Notes under the pieces: generated by a model
The model's input: only the letters and a program-made list of their open reading frames with translations
Told to the model about the DNA's origin: nothing
Databases searched by the model: none
Part shown: piece after piece, positions 26,920-35,550 of the stretch
How the letters are laid out: each line of letters begins with the position of its first letter
Numbering within the stretch: the first letter of the stretch is position 1
Translations under genes and position numbers: made by a program
NCBI RefSeq assembly: GCF_009792235.1
Contig: NZ_CP046973.1
Coordinates: 3,100,001-3,164,000 of the forward strand
Direction: 5' to 3'
DNA: 64,000 bases
Origin: Microcystis aeruginosa FD4
GTDB lineage: Bacteria > Cyanobacteriota > Cyanobacteriia > Cyanobacteriales > Microcystaceae

Positions 26920-28011
26920 TTACACCCCAGCAGACCCCGAACCGATAACACTGCGTAGCGCCGGAGTTACCCCCTGAAAGGCCCGGCCTTCGGGAGTCAT
27001 GCGATAGGCAGCTAACCAAGCTTCCGAATGGGGACCCATGGGTCTGAGTTCCGATTGGAATAAAATCGGGTCGAGGGCGGTTTTAAAGTCGTTATCGGCG
27101 ACAAATTGCAGAATCCGACGACCGCTTTCCGCCATTTTTGCCCGTTGGGAGGGTTCGGCAACACCCCCCAGATAGCGATTGGAGACGATTTCGATTACAT
27201 CCCATTTGGTATTAGCATCGAAGGCTTTTTTGATATCGGCTGCATCCAAAAGGTTGAGAACGGTATTGAGATAATGTCCAGTTTCCATCGTCAGGGCCAA
27301 AATGTTACCGTAGGTGGCGCGATCGAGAGCATAGCGCAGATCCAAGCCGATGCGTTGAACCGTGCCGATACTGCCAAAGGGTCGCTGTTCAATGAGAGTG
27401 CCGCCGCGAATTACTTCCCCGATCAATAAATCCCGGAAATATTGGGCAACGGCCACCATAAACCCGACTAATTGCCGATGAAAATTGCGGTTAACGATCG
27501 CCCCCGAAGCTGGTTGGGCATTACCGTAGTTAAAGGCGCGACGGTAGGCCATCATCCGGTCGCGGATCGTATAGCGCAAAGGTTTCCATTTGTCAAGTAA
27601 ATATAGACCTCGCGCCCCCGGTCCCCGTTGAATCCGCATCCGTCCCTCTCTAAACAGACGTTGCAGCACTTGGATGACTTGAAAAACTTTCATCCGTTCG
27701 TGTTGGTAGATATAGTACAGTTCGGCGGCGGCGTGCAGTTGACTAGGAACGACGGAATCATCGAAATCCGGCTGGATATAGGGATAGGAAACGTTCTCGA
27801 AGGGAATCGGTCCTTTGGGTCCAAATCCGATTAAATCGAGGAAACTATCGGGACTACTGGAACCGTCGGCAGCCCCCTTGAGTAGTTCACCGAAACGGTC
27901 TTCCAGTTGCTGTTCGTACTGTTGACGCTCTTCCGGGGGCATCGCTCCTAATTGATCTCTCAAAAAGGTCGCCCACAAGCGTTGAATGGTTTCTGTGGTG
28001 TTGTAGGTCAT
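26920..28011 (-). CDS. Hypothetical protein, cluster gene
   Basis: 363 residues, no family recognised. Mainly helical, with AELYYIYQHERMKVFQVIQ and a basic region (KWKPLRYTIRDRMMAYRRA), then NRNFHRQLVGFMVAVAQYF. No transmembrane segment or signal peptide is evident. AAGGA precedes the ATG. It is intact and co-directional, 42 bp after the coiled-coil gene. The size and lack of enzyme motifs would fit a structural component, but that is only a guess. Confidence 0.7.
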   Translation of the reverse strand: MTYNTTETIQRLWATFLRDQLGAMPPEERQQYEQQLEDRFGELLKGAADGSSSPDSFLDLIGFGPKGPIPFENVSYPYIQPDFDDSVVPSQLHAAAELYYIYQHERMKVFQVIQVLQRLFREGRMRIQRGPGARGLYLLDKWKPLRYTIRDRMMAYRRAFNYGNAQPASGAIVNRNFHRQLVGFMVAVAQYFRDLLIGEVIRGGTLIEQRPFGSIGTVQRIGLDLRYALDRATYGNILALTMETGHYLNTVLNLLDAADIKKAFDANTKWDVIEIVSNRYLGGVAEPSQRAKMAESGRRILQFVADNDFKTALDPILFQSELRPMGPHSEAWLAAYRMTPEGRAFQGVTPALRSVIGSGSAGV

Positions 28012-28053
28012 GGTTGGATTCCTTTATTTAATGGCCTCTTCTCTATCTAGCTG

Positions 28054-28548
28054 TTATGGGCGAGGAGGGAGAGCTTGAGCTTGCCGACACTTATTTAAAG
28101 TTTCTCGATGTTTAACTTGGTCGGTATCTGGAGGCAATTTTTCATACAAAATGCCAGGTTTACTTTCACCAAAAGCCAAATCATATAACTTTTCTAAGGT
28201 AAGGCGATCTTCTTCTTTTAAGCAGAGAAGAACTTCATTGATTAAAGCATTTCTCTTGCTAAAATCGCCAGAAATAACCGATTCCTCTAGTCTTTTAACT
28301 CTTGTTTCTATACCCCCTAATTGCTCCGCTATTTCTCCTACCGTCCTTATTATTTCAGCCAATTTTTCCCGAATTTTAGCTATTTCTTCCGAACAACTAT
28401 CATCACCTTCGTCACCACAGGGAAGACAGTCAATTATTGCCACCAAATGCTCATTAAGTTCAGCTAGTTGGGTCGCTATTGTTGTTGTCACCTCTTTCAT
28501 ACTTGAACCTCTTTGATTACTGCCAAAATCGCTCACTATTATCATCAT
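28054..28548 (-). CDS. Small coiled-coil protein, cluster gene
   Basis: 164 residues from the ATG that directly follows the upstream stop codon (TAG ATG ATG). An in-frame ATG at 28500 (MKEVTTTIATQL) has a better Shine-Dalgarno (AGAGG) and would give 148 residues. Residues about 20-110 form heptad-like helices (TQLAELNEHLVAIIDCL, IREKLAEIIRTVGEIAEQLG, VKRLEESV). A Cys pair region (CLPCGDEGDDSC) interrupts them. The C-terminal tail is Pro-rich. Probably an oligomerisation or adaptor subunit; function unknown. Confidence 0.65.
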   Translation of the reverse strand: MMIIVSDFGSNQRGSSMKEVTTTIATQLAELNEHLVAIIDCLPCGDEGDDSCSEEIAKIREKLAEIIRTVGEIAEQLGGIETRVKRLEESVISGDFSKRNALINEVLLCLKEEDRLTLEKLYDLAFGESKPGILYEKLPPDTDQVKHRETLNKCRQAQALPPRP

Positions 28549-30504
28549 CTATTGCTCTAGATCATCATCTATGTCATCGGGTCTGTCACCAGTATCAACA
28601 GTTAAACTCTCGGCAATAGTCTCAAGATACTCACTAAGATTTTCAAGGTTATTATTAACAATCGCAGAAGCATCTGCCTCGGCTCGCAAACTCAATTCGT
28701 ATTGAGGTGGTGTATTGAACAAAGTCGAGGGATTGATGCGGAATTGAGTAAGATTGCTATTGTCACCTAAGGGTAAAGATAAAGCCCGATTTAAGGCTTG
28801 TTGAATGAGCTTGGCCATAATATTAAATATTCCCTCATTACTATTACCATTGCCAAAAGGTAGGCAAGAGGGAGCCATAGTTTGGACGAGATCGAGCCAA
28901 TGACTTTCCATGTCTCCCTGAATGCGTAATTCCTGCTCGACTAGCTTTCTGATATTCTTCCCAGTCTCTGAAGTATTAGGAATAGGAAGTAAATTCCCAT
29001 TAGAAATAGGAGAGAAAACAGTATCATAAAGAAGGTTGCGAATATTGGTGAGCGTTCTCCGGATACGAATGACCAGATTATCGCTAGTCGAGGAGAGACA
29101 AGTTATGTCGCTGGGAAGACTGGGATTAATCACCACATCAATTAGATAACTATAGGCTAAAGATCGATATTCTGGTTCGCGATTTTCTGCGGTTCCCAAA
29201 GCATAAAAATCGATCGCCCGGTCCACATCATAGAGAATTTTATCGAAAATAATCTGACACAATAAGCGATCGCCAGTACAACCACACTGTAACCAGCAAT
29301 CTAATAATTCTGCCAGTAGGTTGCGCTGAAAAGCTAATTCTACCAATTGATTTTCTGTGGTTTCCTCATTAGCAGAGGAGCCGTACAATCCATAGAATAA
29401 AATCGGTGGTCGTGCTAAACGTAAGAGGCGAAAACCGCCAGAGCCTTCAAATCCATCGATAAATAACTGAAGTGCCTGTAAAAAAGCATCGAGGGGGGGA
29501 GAAGCGGGATTAACCGCCATGACTTCTTGCAAATTCTTACCGATTAGGACTAATCGACGTAGGCGCTGCACATCTAACTGAGCCGTTGCACCTAAATGAC
29601 GCAACCCTTCCACATTACCCTGACTGGCACGATGAATCAGGGAATCCATCACCCTGGAAAGTTCATTTTCTACCAAGAGGGAGCGAAGATCGTTCTGTCC
29701 CTGATTATCGAGAAAAGAGTACAGTTGCCGATAAGCATCCACACCCCTGGGCCACTCATTGGCAGCGTAGGCAGTTTGGGTTGAACCGATAAAGTTGCGT
29801 AGGGCATAAATCACCGAATCTCGTCGTCCCTGCAATTCACTGTAGGGAACTTGCAAGAGGTAACGACTCCGGTTAAAACCGACATTAGCTAAAGCTTCCC
29901 CCATCATCACCAAGAGGACGGAAGTAACTTCGTCAAGACTTTGAGCCAAATTGCGGTAGTTGACATTAACCACCGGGGAACTCAAAGAGCCGACTAAACG
30001 AGATAGACGGGCATATTCCCCTAAATTACGACGAATTCCGAAGGTTTTATCGCGATAGTGGGAATCTAGGGCAAAACGAGCCGAATTAAAGCCTTCTTGA
30101 ATGGCAGAACGGATCGCCATCGCCCAGCCCGCCAATTCCGAGGAGAGATCCTTGAGAATTGTATTAGTTGTTAATTCTTGTAAATCACGGTTGACATCAT
30201 CGATCGCTTGCTGCATTTCTGCATCGGAGGATGTGGGAGCTTGCTGCAGGGGCATCGGTGTACCAGAAGCCAAAAGAAAGGGAACTCCCTCCGCCTCCTT
30301 GTTGATAGCTACTGCTCTGGGATTGTTTTTATAGCGGTTTAGTAATGCCTCTGCTATCTGTTTGGCATCATTAGGATCGCTGACTTTTAATTCTCGCCGC
30401 AGAAGATTATCCAACGCCATACGAGAACTACTGTTCGGCATCAGGCCATTATTTTTGGCCATGGCACTACTATAATTAAACGGATTGCCAGATGAAGTGT
30501 TCAT
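28549..30504 (-). CDS. Large hypothetical protein, cluster gene
   Basis: 651 residues, the largest protein of the cluster and not recognised. N-terminal 40 residues are polar and Asn/Ser-rich (MNTSSGNPFNYSSAMAKNNG). The rest is helical, with a Cys-containing patch (CWLQCGCTGDRLLCQ, about 405-420) and an acidic end (DTGDRPDDIDDDLEQ). No membrane segment, ATPase or nuclease motif is seen. Its stop abuts the start of the coiled-coil gene, indicating translational coupling. Frame intact over nearly 2 kb, so it is under coding constraint. Confidence 0.7.
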   Translation of the reverse strand: MNTSSGNPFNYSSAMAKNNGLMPNSSSRMALDNLLRRELKVSDPNDAKQIAEALLNRYKNNPRAVAINKEAEGVPFLLASGTPMPLQQAPTSSDAEMQQAIDDVNRDLQELTTNTILKDLSSELAGWAMAIRSAIQEGFNSARFALDSHYRDKTFGIRRNLGEYARLSRLVGSLSSPVVNVNYRNLAQSLDEVTSVLLVMMGEALANVGFNRSRYLLQVPYSELQGRRDSVIYALRNFIGSTQTAYAANEWPRGVDAYRQLYSFLDNQGQNDLRSLLVENELSRVMDSLIHRASQGNVEGLRHLGATAQLDVQRLRRLVLIGKNLQEVMAVNPASPPLDAFLQALQLFIDGFEGSGGFRLLRLARPPILFYGLYGSSANEETTENQLVELAFQRNLLAELLDCWLQCGCTGDRLLCQIIFDKILYDVDRAIDFYALGTAENREPEYRSLAYSYLIDVVINPSLPSDITCLSSTSDNLVIRIRRTLTNIRNLLYDTVFSPISNGNLLPIPNTSETGKNIRKLVEQELRIQGDMESHWLDLVQTMAPSCLPFGNGNSNEGIFNIMAKLIQQALNRALSLPLGDNSNLTQFRINPSTLFNTPPQYELSLRAEADASAIVNNNLENLSEYLETIAESLTVDTGDRPDDIDDDLEQ

Positions 30505-30583
30505 AATTTATCAGGGCAAGGAAAAAAGGTGTTGGGGTTTTTTCAGTTATCGGTTATCACTTATCCCCTATATTCCTAAGTTT

Positions 30584-31867
30584 TCAGAGCAAAGCGGCTT
30601 GTATTTCTTTAAAACTGGGTGAAGATGGGGAAATAGGGTGTGTAAGATGGTTAATAACCCGATTGGATAACTGAAGGGCGGGAATTTGACCATTAGCGAG
30701 GGCATAACTAGCGGCACTGACCAGAAATCGCGGCGGTAAATCAGGGGGAACCCCTCCTTGGACTAATTGTCTAGCACCGGCTTGAATCGCTTTTTCATCA
30801 TCTTTAGAGAAGGGAATAATATCGGCCAGGGCCTGTTGGGCGAGATTGCGACGGGTTTGATAGGCAATTTCATCCACCAGATGGGGAATCAATAATTCCG
30901 AGGTGGTTAACAGACGTGCCGGCAGACGGTGAAAACGATTAGGGTTATAGATTTGCTGCCAGACGCGCCGCAGGCGATCGCCTTCTTGACCAAATCCCAT
31001 CCGTCGCAACATTTCCGCTAAGATCAAAATTCTCAGATATGCCGTCGGGTGCGCTCCTCCGGGACGATAGGTAAGGGTACGGGGAGCGGGATGAGCGAGA
31101 AAAAGTGCCATTCCCCAAGCTGCGGCCGGACCGGCTAATAAAATCGCCGCCAAATCGGCAAAAACTTCCTTATGCCAGCGTCCGTAGATGCGAGTAATGC
31201 CAGGGTCGCCACTGGTGCCGAGAATGCGACGGATCACCGCTTGACGATTTTCCTGCCAGATACCCAGATCCGCTTGCAGATTGTGGGCTACTTCGTGGAT
31301 AAAGACCGGTTGCCAGGGATTATCTCGATCCCAAGGAATCCGGATAATCGGGAAGGGATTAGGTTCTCCCAAAAGACGAGTCAGCAAAACTCCACGACGC
31401 ATAGTAGCGGGTGAGAAACCGTGTTCCATATAACACAGGGGTTTTAGCATCGGTGCGCGAAATAATCCCGGGGAGGACTCGCGAATGGCCCGATAACAAT
31501 CGATCGCGATCAGATCATGGGCGGCGAGAGCGGCGGCAAAAGAGGAACCCCTTTGACTAAAAATTTCAAAAAATAGCCCAAAACTACGGCGAGCGCGGTC
31601 AATTTCCCGTTCTACCAGTGCTATATCGATTAAAACTCGCTCTATCGGTGACTCGTTCCACGTCCCTTGTAGATGCTGAAGACGACGTTGAATTTGCCGA
31701 TCGATCTTAGCCAGACGTTGATTAGCTGCCCGAAAATGGTCAGGAGAGGGAGCGTAGGGTAAATCTTGGGGGCGAATCCCCACGGAAGCATAATTTACCC
31801 TGACCAGACGACGCGCTCGCGCCGTTAGATCTAAAATTTTATTGTGTAGAAAAGCTCTCGTTCCCAT
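30584..31867 (-). CDS. HExxH-containing putative metallopeptidase, cluster gene
   Basis: 427 residues. The zinc-peptidase-like motif FIHEVAHNLQADLG lies near residue 190, with candidate third ligands downstream in FADLAAILLAGPAAAWG (an E/D-containing helix about 45 residues on). Arg-rich N-terminus (LTARARRLVRVNYASVG). No signal peptide. Activity as a protease processing cluster products is inference from the motif only; a structural pseudo-peptidase is possible. It is 24 bp downstream of the acidic/Arg-rich paralogue. Confidence 0.7.
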   Translation of the reverse strand: MGTRAFLHNKILDLTARARRLVRVNYASVGIRPQDLPYAPSPDHFRAANQRLAKIDRQIQRRLQHLQGTWNESPIERVLIDIALVEREIDRARRSFGLFFEIFSQRGSSFAAALAAHDLIAIDCYRAIRESSPGLFRAPMLKPLCYMEHGFSPATMRRGVLLTRLLGEPNPFPIIRIPWDRDNPWQPVFIHEVAHNLQADLGIWQENRQAVIRRILGTSGDPGITRIYGRWHKEVFADLAAILLAGPAAAWGMALFLAHPAPRTLTYRPGGAHPTAYLRILILAEMLRRMGFGQEGDRLRRVWQQIYNPNRFHRLPARLLTTSELLIPHLVDEIAYQTRRNLAQQALADIIPFSKDDEKAIQAGARQLVQGGVPPDLPPRFLVSAASYALANGQIPALQLSNRVINHLTHPISPSSPSFKEIQAALL

Positions 31868-31891
31868 ACTGCCCCCATTGCGGTTGGTTGC

Positions 31892-32839
31892 CTAACTGCC
31901 TTGAATCCGAATCGTTACCGGTCCGCGCAGACGATAGCTATGGCTGCGGCCACAGGTGGGACAAGGTCGTCCCCCGGGCATCGATCGCGAACCATGGCGG
32001 GATGTGGTCGTGAGCGGACGGGCTAAACGGCGCACGGTGCGAGGACTTTGGGCGACTCGGGCGGCGGCACGACGCACGGCAGGGGCCACAGACCGGGCGG
32101 GTAAACCTCTTTGGGCAACGGTACGACTAACCCCGCGGACAATGCGAGGCACGGCTCTAGCGGCGGCTGGACCCTGACGATGGGCGAGGGTGCGTGTCGC
32201 TTGGCTGACACTACTGACCAATTCCCGGCGAGTTTGCCGGGGTAGTCGCGAGATATTGGGCATAGCAGTCCGCAGGGCAACGGCGGAAACAAAGGGAGCG
32301 GCCGCATCGATCGCATCTTCGGTCTCGGCCAGGTCAAATAAGTCCTCCAAAGCCTCAAACTCATCGGCCTCATCGGCCAAAAGTCTTCCGGCCACGTTGG
32401 CAATACGTCCGATTAATTGCGCTTGCGGTATGGGGATCATACTGGCGATCGGCCCGACCACGCGGGCTACGGAACCAATTCCCCGGCCCACTCTTCCAGC
32501 AACTTGTCCGACTCTGCGTCCCACATTGCGAGCGATGCGTCCCAAGCGTCGGAAAAACTCGTCCGTGTCCTCCTCGGCCAGGGCATCGGCCAGGGCATCC
32601 TCCAGGGCATCGAAACCCGAATCGTAGCCCTGTTCTCCCCAGTCTTCCATCTCATCAAATCCCTGACCACTGCGAATTAAACCACCGATAAAGGTATCAT
32701 CATCGGCTTCGGCCAGATCGTATTCCCCGAATTCATCCCCGGCATCGTAGCTATTGTAATAGTCGCCCCTTTGGGCGGGGCCTTCCACTTGATCGTAAAA
32801 CAAGTCATCCATGACATCGGTTTCAAAGGCTTGGTACAT
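31892..32839 (-). CDS. Acidic/Arg-rich protein with C-terminal CxxC, cluster paralogue 2
   Basis: 315 residues. Begins MYQAFETDVMDDLFYDQ and is very acidic to about residue 95. It carries DALADALAEEDTDEFFRRLG, then a Gly/Val/Arg helix region (RNVGRRVGQVAGRVGRGIGS) and a basic Ala/Arg-rich C-terminal half. It ends GGRPCPTCGRSHSYRLRGPVTIRIQGS, with a CxxC. The domain order and both termini match the gene just upstream, so the two are tandem paralogues. No known family comes to mind. Confidence 0.7.
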   Translation of the reverse strand: MYQAFETDVMDDLFYDQVEGPAQRGDYYNSYDAGDEFGEYDLAEADDDTFIGGLIRSGQGFDEMEDWGEQGYDSGFDALEDALADALAEEDTDEFFRRLGRIARNVGRRVGQVAGRVGRGIGSVARVVGPIASMIPIPQAQLIGRIANVAGRLLADEADEFEALEDLFDLAETEDAIDAAAPFVSAVALRTAMPNISRLPRQTRRELVSSVSQATRTLAHRQGPAAARAVPRIVRGVSRTVAQRGLPARSVAPAVRRAAARVAQSPRTVRRLARPLTTTSRHGSRSMPGGRPCPTCGRSHSYRLRGPVTIRIQGS

Positions 32840-32873
32840 GATTTTTCTCTCCTAATTGCAAGGGCAGAAATAG

Positions 32874-33905
32874 CTATAGGCGCGTGATCATAATTTCCAC
32901 GGGTCCCTGTAGTCTTAGGCGCCGGGGCAGACCACCGCGACCGGGACCGGGGCGAACAGAAGTTCTTCTCATCCCCGGGGCGGGACGGGATAACTGCCGT
33001 ACTAAACGGGGTTGCGCCGCCACTCTCGCCCCGGTTTGTCGGATAGCTTGCGGTAAGCGACTGGGGGATAAACGACGACGAGCGGCGGTTTGTCCGACAC
33101 TCTGAGCTATCCTCGGCAAAGCTCGCAGGGCAGCCGGTCCCTGACGGCGGACTAGATTTTGAGCCACTTGGGTGGTACTGCGAACGATCTGACGACGGAG
33201 AGGGCTACTAAGGGCGGCACGGCGCAGCGCCGGTCTAACCATAGTGCGGGCTGCCATACCAGCTAGTACGGGTAAAGCCTCATCTAGCTCCTCATCGGCA
33301 AATAAATCAGCTAAGTCTTCTAGGGCATCCAATTCATCAAAGCCCTGGGCGGCATACTGTTGCAGCAGCGGCGCTATTTGCCCCAAAATACTGGCTAAGG
33401 GATTGGCAGCCCGGCCGGCACGTCCCGCCACTCGCTGCACTTGGCCCGCCACTCGCTGCACCTGTCCAGCTACTCGTCCGGCAGTTTGGACTGCCCGTCC
33501 CACCCCCCTGGCTACCCGGCCGGCAGTGGTGGCTCCCCGACGGGCCGCCCCCGCCACCCGGCTAATTCCTCCTAATAATTGTCGGAAAAATTCATCGCTG
33601 TCTTCTGCGTCTAGGGCATCGGCAACGGCTTCTTCTAGGGCATCCCAATCATTGGCTCCGCTATCGATGAGGTAATCATCGCCGAAATCTTCCCCTAATT
33701 CCGCCTCGTATTCGTCTTCTTCCAAAAAGCCCTCTCCTCCCAGATCTTCCCATCCTAATTGCTCTTCGCCAAAACTATCTTCGGCCTCAAATCCTTCAAA
33801 ACCTTCGCTTTCCATACCTTCCCAAGCATCGAAGGCTCCCTCATCGGCAAAGGAGGAATTAGCGGCTAAATCCTCCATAACATCACTTTCAAAAGGCTGA
33901 TCCAT
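32874..33905 (-). CDS. Acidic/Arg-rich protein, cluster paralogue 1 (first gene)
   Basis: 343 residues. Starts MDQPFESDVMEDL, shared with the next gene (FE-T/S-DVM-D/E-DL). An extreme acidic region runs to about 100, then ALDAEDSDEFFRQLLGG and 7-residue repeats (GQVQRVAGQVQRVAGRAGRA, about 140-160), a second acidic patch (DELDALEDLADLFADEELDE) and a basic tail ending LRLQGPVEIMITRL. The repeated charge blocks suggest self-assembly or membrane-surface binding, but nothing proves it. Likely first gene of the operon, with a palindrome 68-82 bp upstream. Confidence 0.7.
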   Translation of the reverse strand: MDQPFESDVMEDLAANSSFADEGAFDAWEGMESEGFEGFEAEDSFGEEQLGWEDLGGEGFLEEDEYEAELGEDFGDDYLIDSGANDWDALEEAVADALDAEDSDEFFRQLLGGISRVAGAARRGATTAGRVARGVGRAVQTAGRVAGQVQRVAGQVQRVAGRAGRAANPLASILGQIAPLLQQYAAQGFDELDALEDLADLFADEELDEALPVLAGMAARTMVRPALRRAALSSPLRRQIVRSTTQVAQNLVRRQGPAALRALPRIAQSVGQTAARRRLSPSRLPQAIRQTGARVAAQPRLVRQLSRPAPGMRRTSVRPGPGRGGLPRRLRLQGPVEIMITRL

Positions 33906-33972
33906 ATAAGTACCTTCCTGAGCGCAAGTAGTCGCTAAAATGTCGATAAAATTAAGAACAATTTCGACGGAA

Positions 33973-33987
33973 TTAGGTCTGACCTAA
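33973..33987. promoter_or_regulatory. Perfect 15-bp palindrome, candidate operator
   Basis: TTAGGTC-T-GACCTAA lies 68-82 bp upstream of the first gene of the cluster, a usual place for a dimeric regulator. No second copy noticed. Confidence 0.4.
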
Positions 33988-34015
33988 CCTTGTCTGTCTT
34001 CTCGCATTCCACATC

Positions 34016-34064
34016 GAGGGCTAGAGTGGCATCTTGCTAAGGAGTATTCTGCTATCTAGCCCTC
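34016..34064 (-). promoter_or_regulatory. 10-bp stem with 29-nt loop upstream of the cluster
   Basis: GAGGGCTAGA pairs perfectly with TCTAGCCCTC. It could be a leader RNA structure for the cluster or end a transcript from the upstream tRNA; no T-run is present. Confidence 0.4.
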
Positions 34065-34533
34065 TATCACTATTTAGAATAGATTGTTTCTCTCCCTCTT
34101 ACCAGTCACACGATCTAGGTCACTTATTTGGTGTAACTCATTTAAGGGACGTTGTACTAATTTTCAATAGTCGTGACTGACATCTGCAAGCCCAATTCTT
34201 CTCTATTCTTCTCTCAGAGCAAAATTCCGCTTCAGAATCATCAACTAAGTCTGTCATTACTTTGGCAAAATGATATTAGATTTCCTGTAAAAAATTTAAA
34301 AACCTCTGGTTGAGTCAGCATTGTCCGAGTCAGCCGTCAAAAGGAAAACTGATCAAAGAGTTTTTGAACTGAAAGAATCCTTATTTATCGAACAAAATGC
34401 CTGAATTTGCTAACCCGAGAAATCTCCTATCTCCTGAATCGGAGTCTCAAAAATGGAAATTAATAAGTTTTCCTTTTGGGTCGTCGGTTGTCAATACCAA
34501 ATTAGTTTACACTTCATCGACCCCAGGGTTAAT

Positions 34534-34613
34534 GCGGATGGAGGGACTCGAACCCACACATCAAAGACACTAGAACCTAAATCTAGCGCGTCTACCAATT
34601 CCGCCACATCCGC
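34534..34613 (-). tRNA. trnL-UAG: tRNA-Leu (anticodon UAG)
   Basis: Reverse complement starts GCGGATGTGGCGGAATTGG and ends CATCCGC, giving a perfect acceptor stem. Anticodon arm CTAGA-TTTAGGT-TCTAG gives UAG, reading CUA codons. The T-arm is GTGGGTTCGAGTCCC-like, and a long variable arm is present as in class II tRNAs. CCA is not encoded. Confidence 0.95.
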
Positions 34614-34686
34614 AAATATAGCACTGTATCTGATCATAGCATAAGATACTATAGGAAAGATAAAATTTTTTATTCTTAATAATTTT

Positions 34687-35538
34687 ATGCTCTTAGGTTT
34701 TGTTTTTCAGTCCCCCGGCCCTGTCCTCTGGGAGATCGGACCGATTTCAGTGCGCTGGTATGGATTTCTCATCGCTATGGCGGTATTATTGGGTGTCAAA
34801 CTCTCCCAGTACCTCGCCCAAAAAAGAGCGATCGATCCGGATTTAATCGCTGATTTGGCCATTTGGTTAGTAGTGGGGGCTATACCTGCAGCCCGTCTGT
34901 ACTATGTTCTCTTTCAGTGGCAAGAATACGCGCAAAATCCTGCTGATATTATCGCCATTTGGAAGGGAGGTATCGCTATTCACGGGGCAATTATCGGGGG
35001 TTTGCTGGCAGCCCTAATTTTTGCCCGCATTAATCGGGTTTCTCTTTGGCAATTACTCGATCTGGTGGCCCCTTCAGTTATTCTCGGTCAAGCGATCGGA
35101 CGTTGGGGTAACTTTTTTAATTCGGAAGCTTTTGGCAGTCCGACTAATTTACCTTGGAAGTTGTTTATTCCTCCCGCTAGTCGTCCTTTAAAATATATCA
35201 CCGTCGATTATTTTCACCCCACCTTTCTCTACGAATCTCTCTGGAATCTGGCAGTTTTTGCCCTACTCATCTATCTATTTTTCTGGGGTTTAAAACACCC
35301 CAGTAAATTAAAAATTGGCACCCTTACCCTAGTCTATTTTATCGCCTACAGTCTAGGTAGATTCTGGATCGAGGGACTACGCACCGATAGTTTAATGTTT
35401 GGGCCTCTGAAAATGGCGCAAATAATTAGTTTAGCGGCGATCGCTGTTGGGCTTTTCGGTTTATTCTGGTTATATAAACTGCAGCGTCCTTTACCGGATG
35501 TGGTGGCGACCGTCAGTTATAATCAAAAGTTACCCTAG
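34687..35538 (+). CDS. lgt: Prolipoprotein diacylglyceryl transferase Lgt
   Basis: 283 residues with about seven membrane segments. It attaches diacylglycerol from phosphatidylglycerol to the lipobox cysteine of prelipoproteins in the plasma membrane. The family signature [13 protein letters not shown] (about 139-151) and the essential His/Gly region [13 protein letters not shown] (about 97-109) are present, as are PISVRWYG near the N-terminus and IEGLRTDSL near the C-terminus. Followed by a LivH-type permease 12 bp downstream on the same strand. Confidence 0.96.
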   Translation: MLLGFVFQSPGPVLWEIGPISVRWYGFLIAMAVLLGVKLSQYLAQKRAIDPDLIADLAIWLVVGAIPAARLYYVLFQWQEYAQNPADIIAIWKGGIAIHGAIIGGLLAALIFARINRVSLWQLLDLVAPSVILGQAIGRWGNFFNSEAFGSPTNLPWKLFIPPASRPLKYITVDYFHPTFLYESLWNLAVFALLIYLFFWGLKHPSKLKIGTLTLVYFIAYSLGRFWIEGLRTDSLMFGPLKMAQIISLAAIAVGLFGLFWLYKLQRPLPDVVATVSYNQKLP

Positions 35539-35550
35539 CTAACCCCGACA

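Larger units (their letters stand above)
33906..34533. other. Spacer upstream of the eight-gene cluster
   Basis: No credible gene. It contains the palindrome at 33973-33987 and the long stem at 34016-34064, then about 470 bp of A/T-rich DNA up to tRNA-Leu in which I see nothing else. Confidence 0.6.

Noticed and set aside
32023..32403. Long secondary frames inside the acidic/Arg-rich genes
   Set aside because: Shadows caused by GC-rich third positions; the listed frames have the shared motifs and ribosome-binding sites.
24958..33905. Prophage or contractile injection system
   Set aside because: No sheath, tube, baseplate, spike, AAA ATPase or integrase recognised; only a lysozyme-like domain would fit, so the label is not supported.
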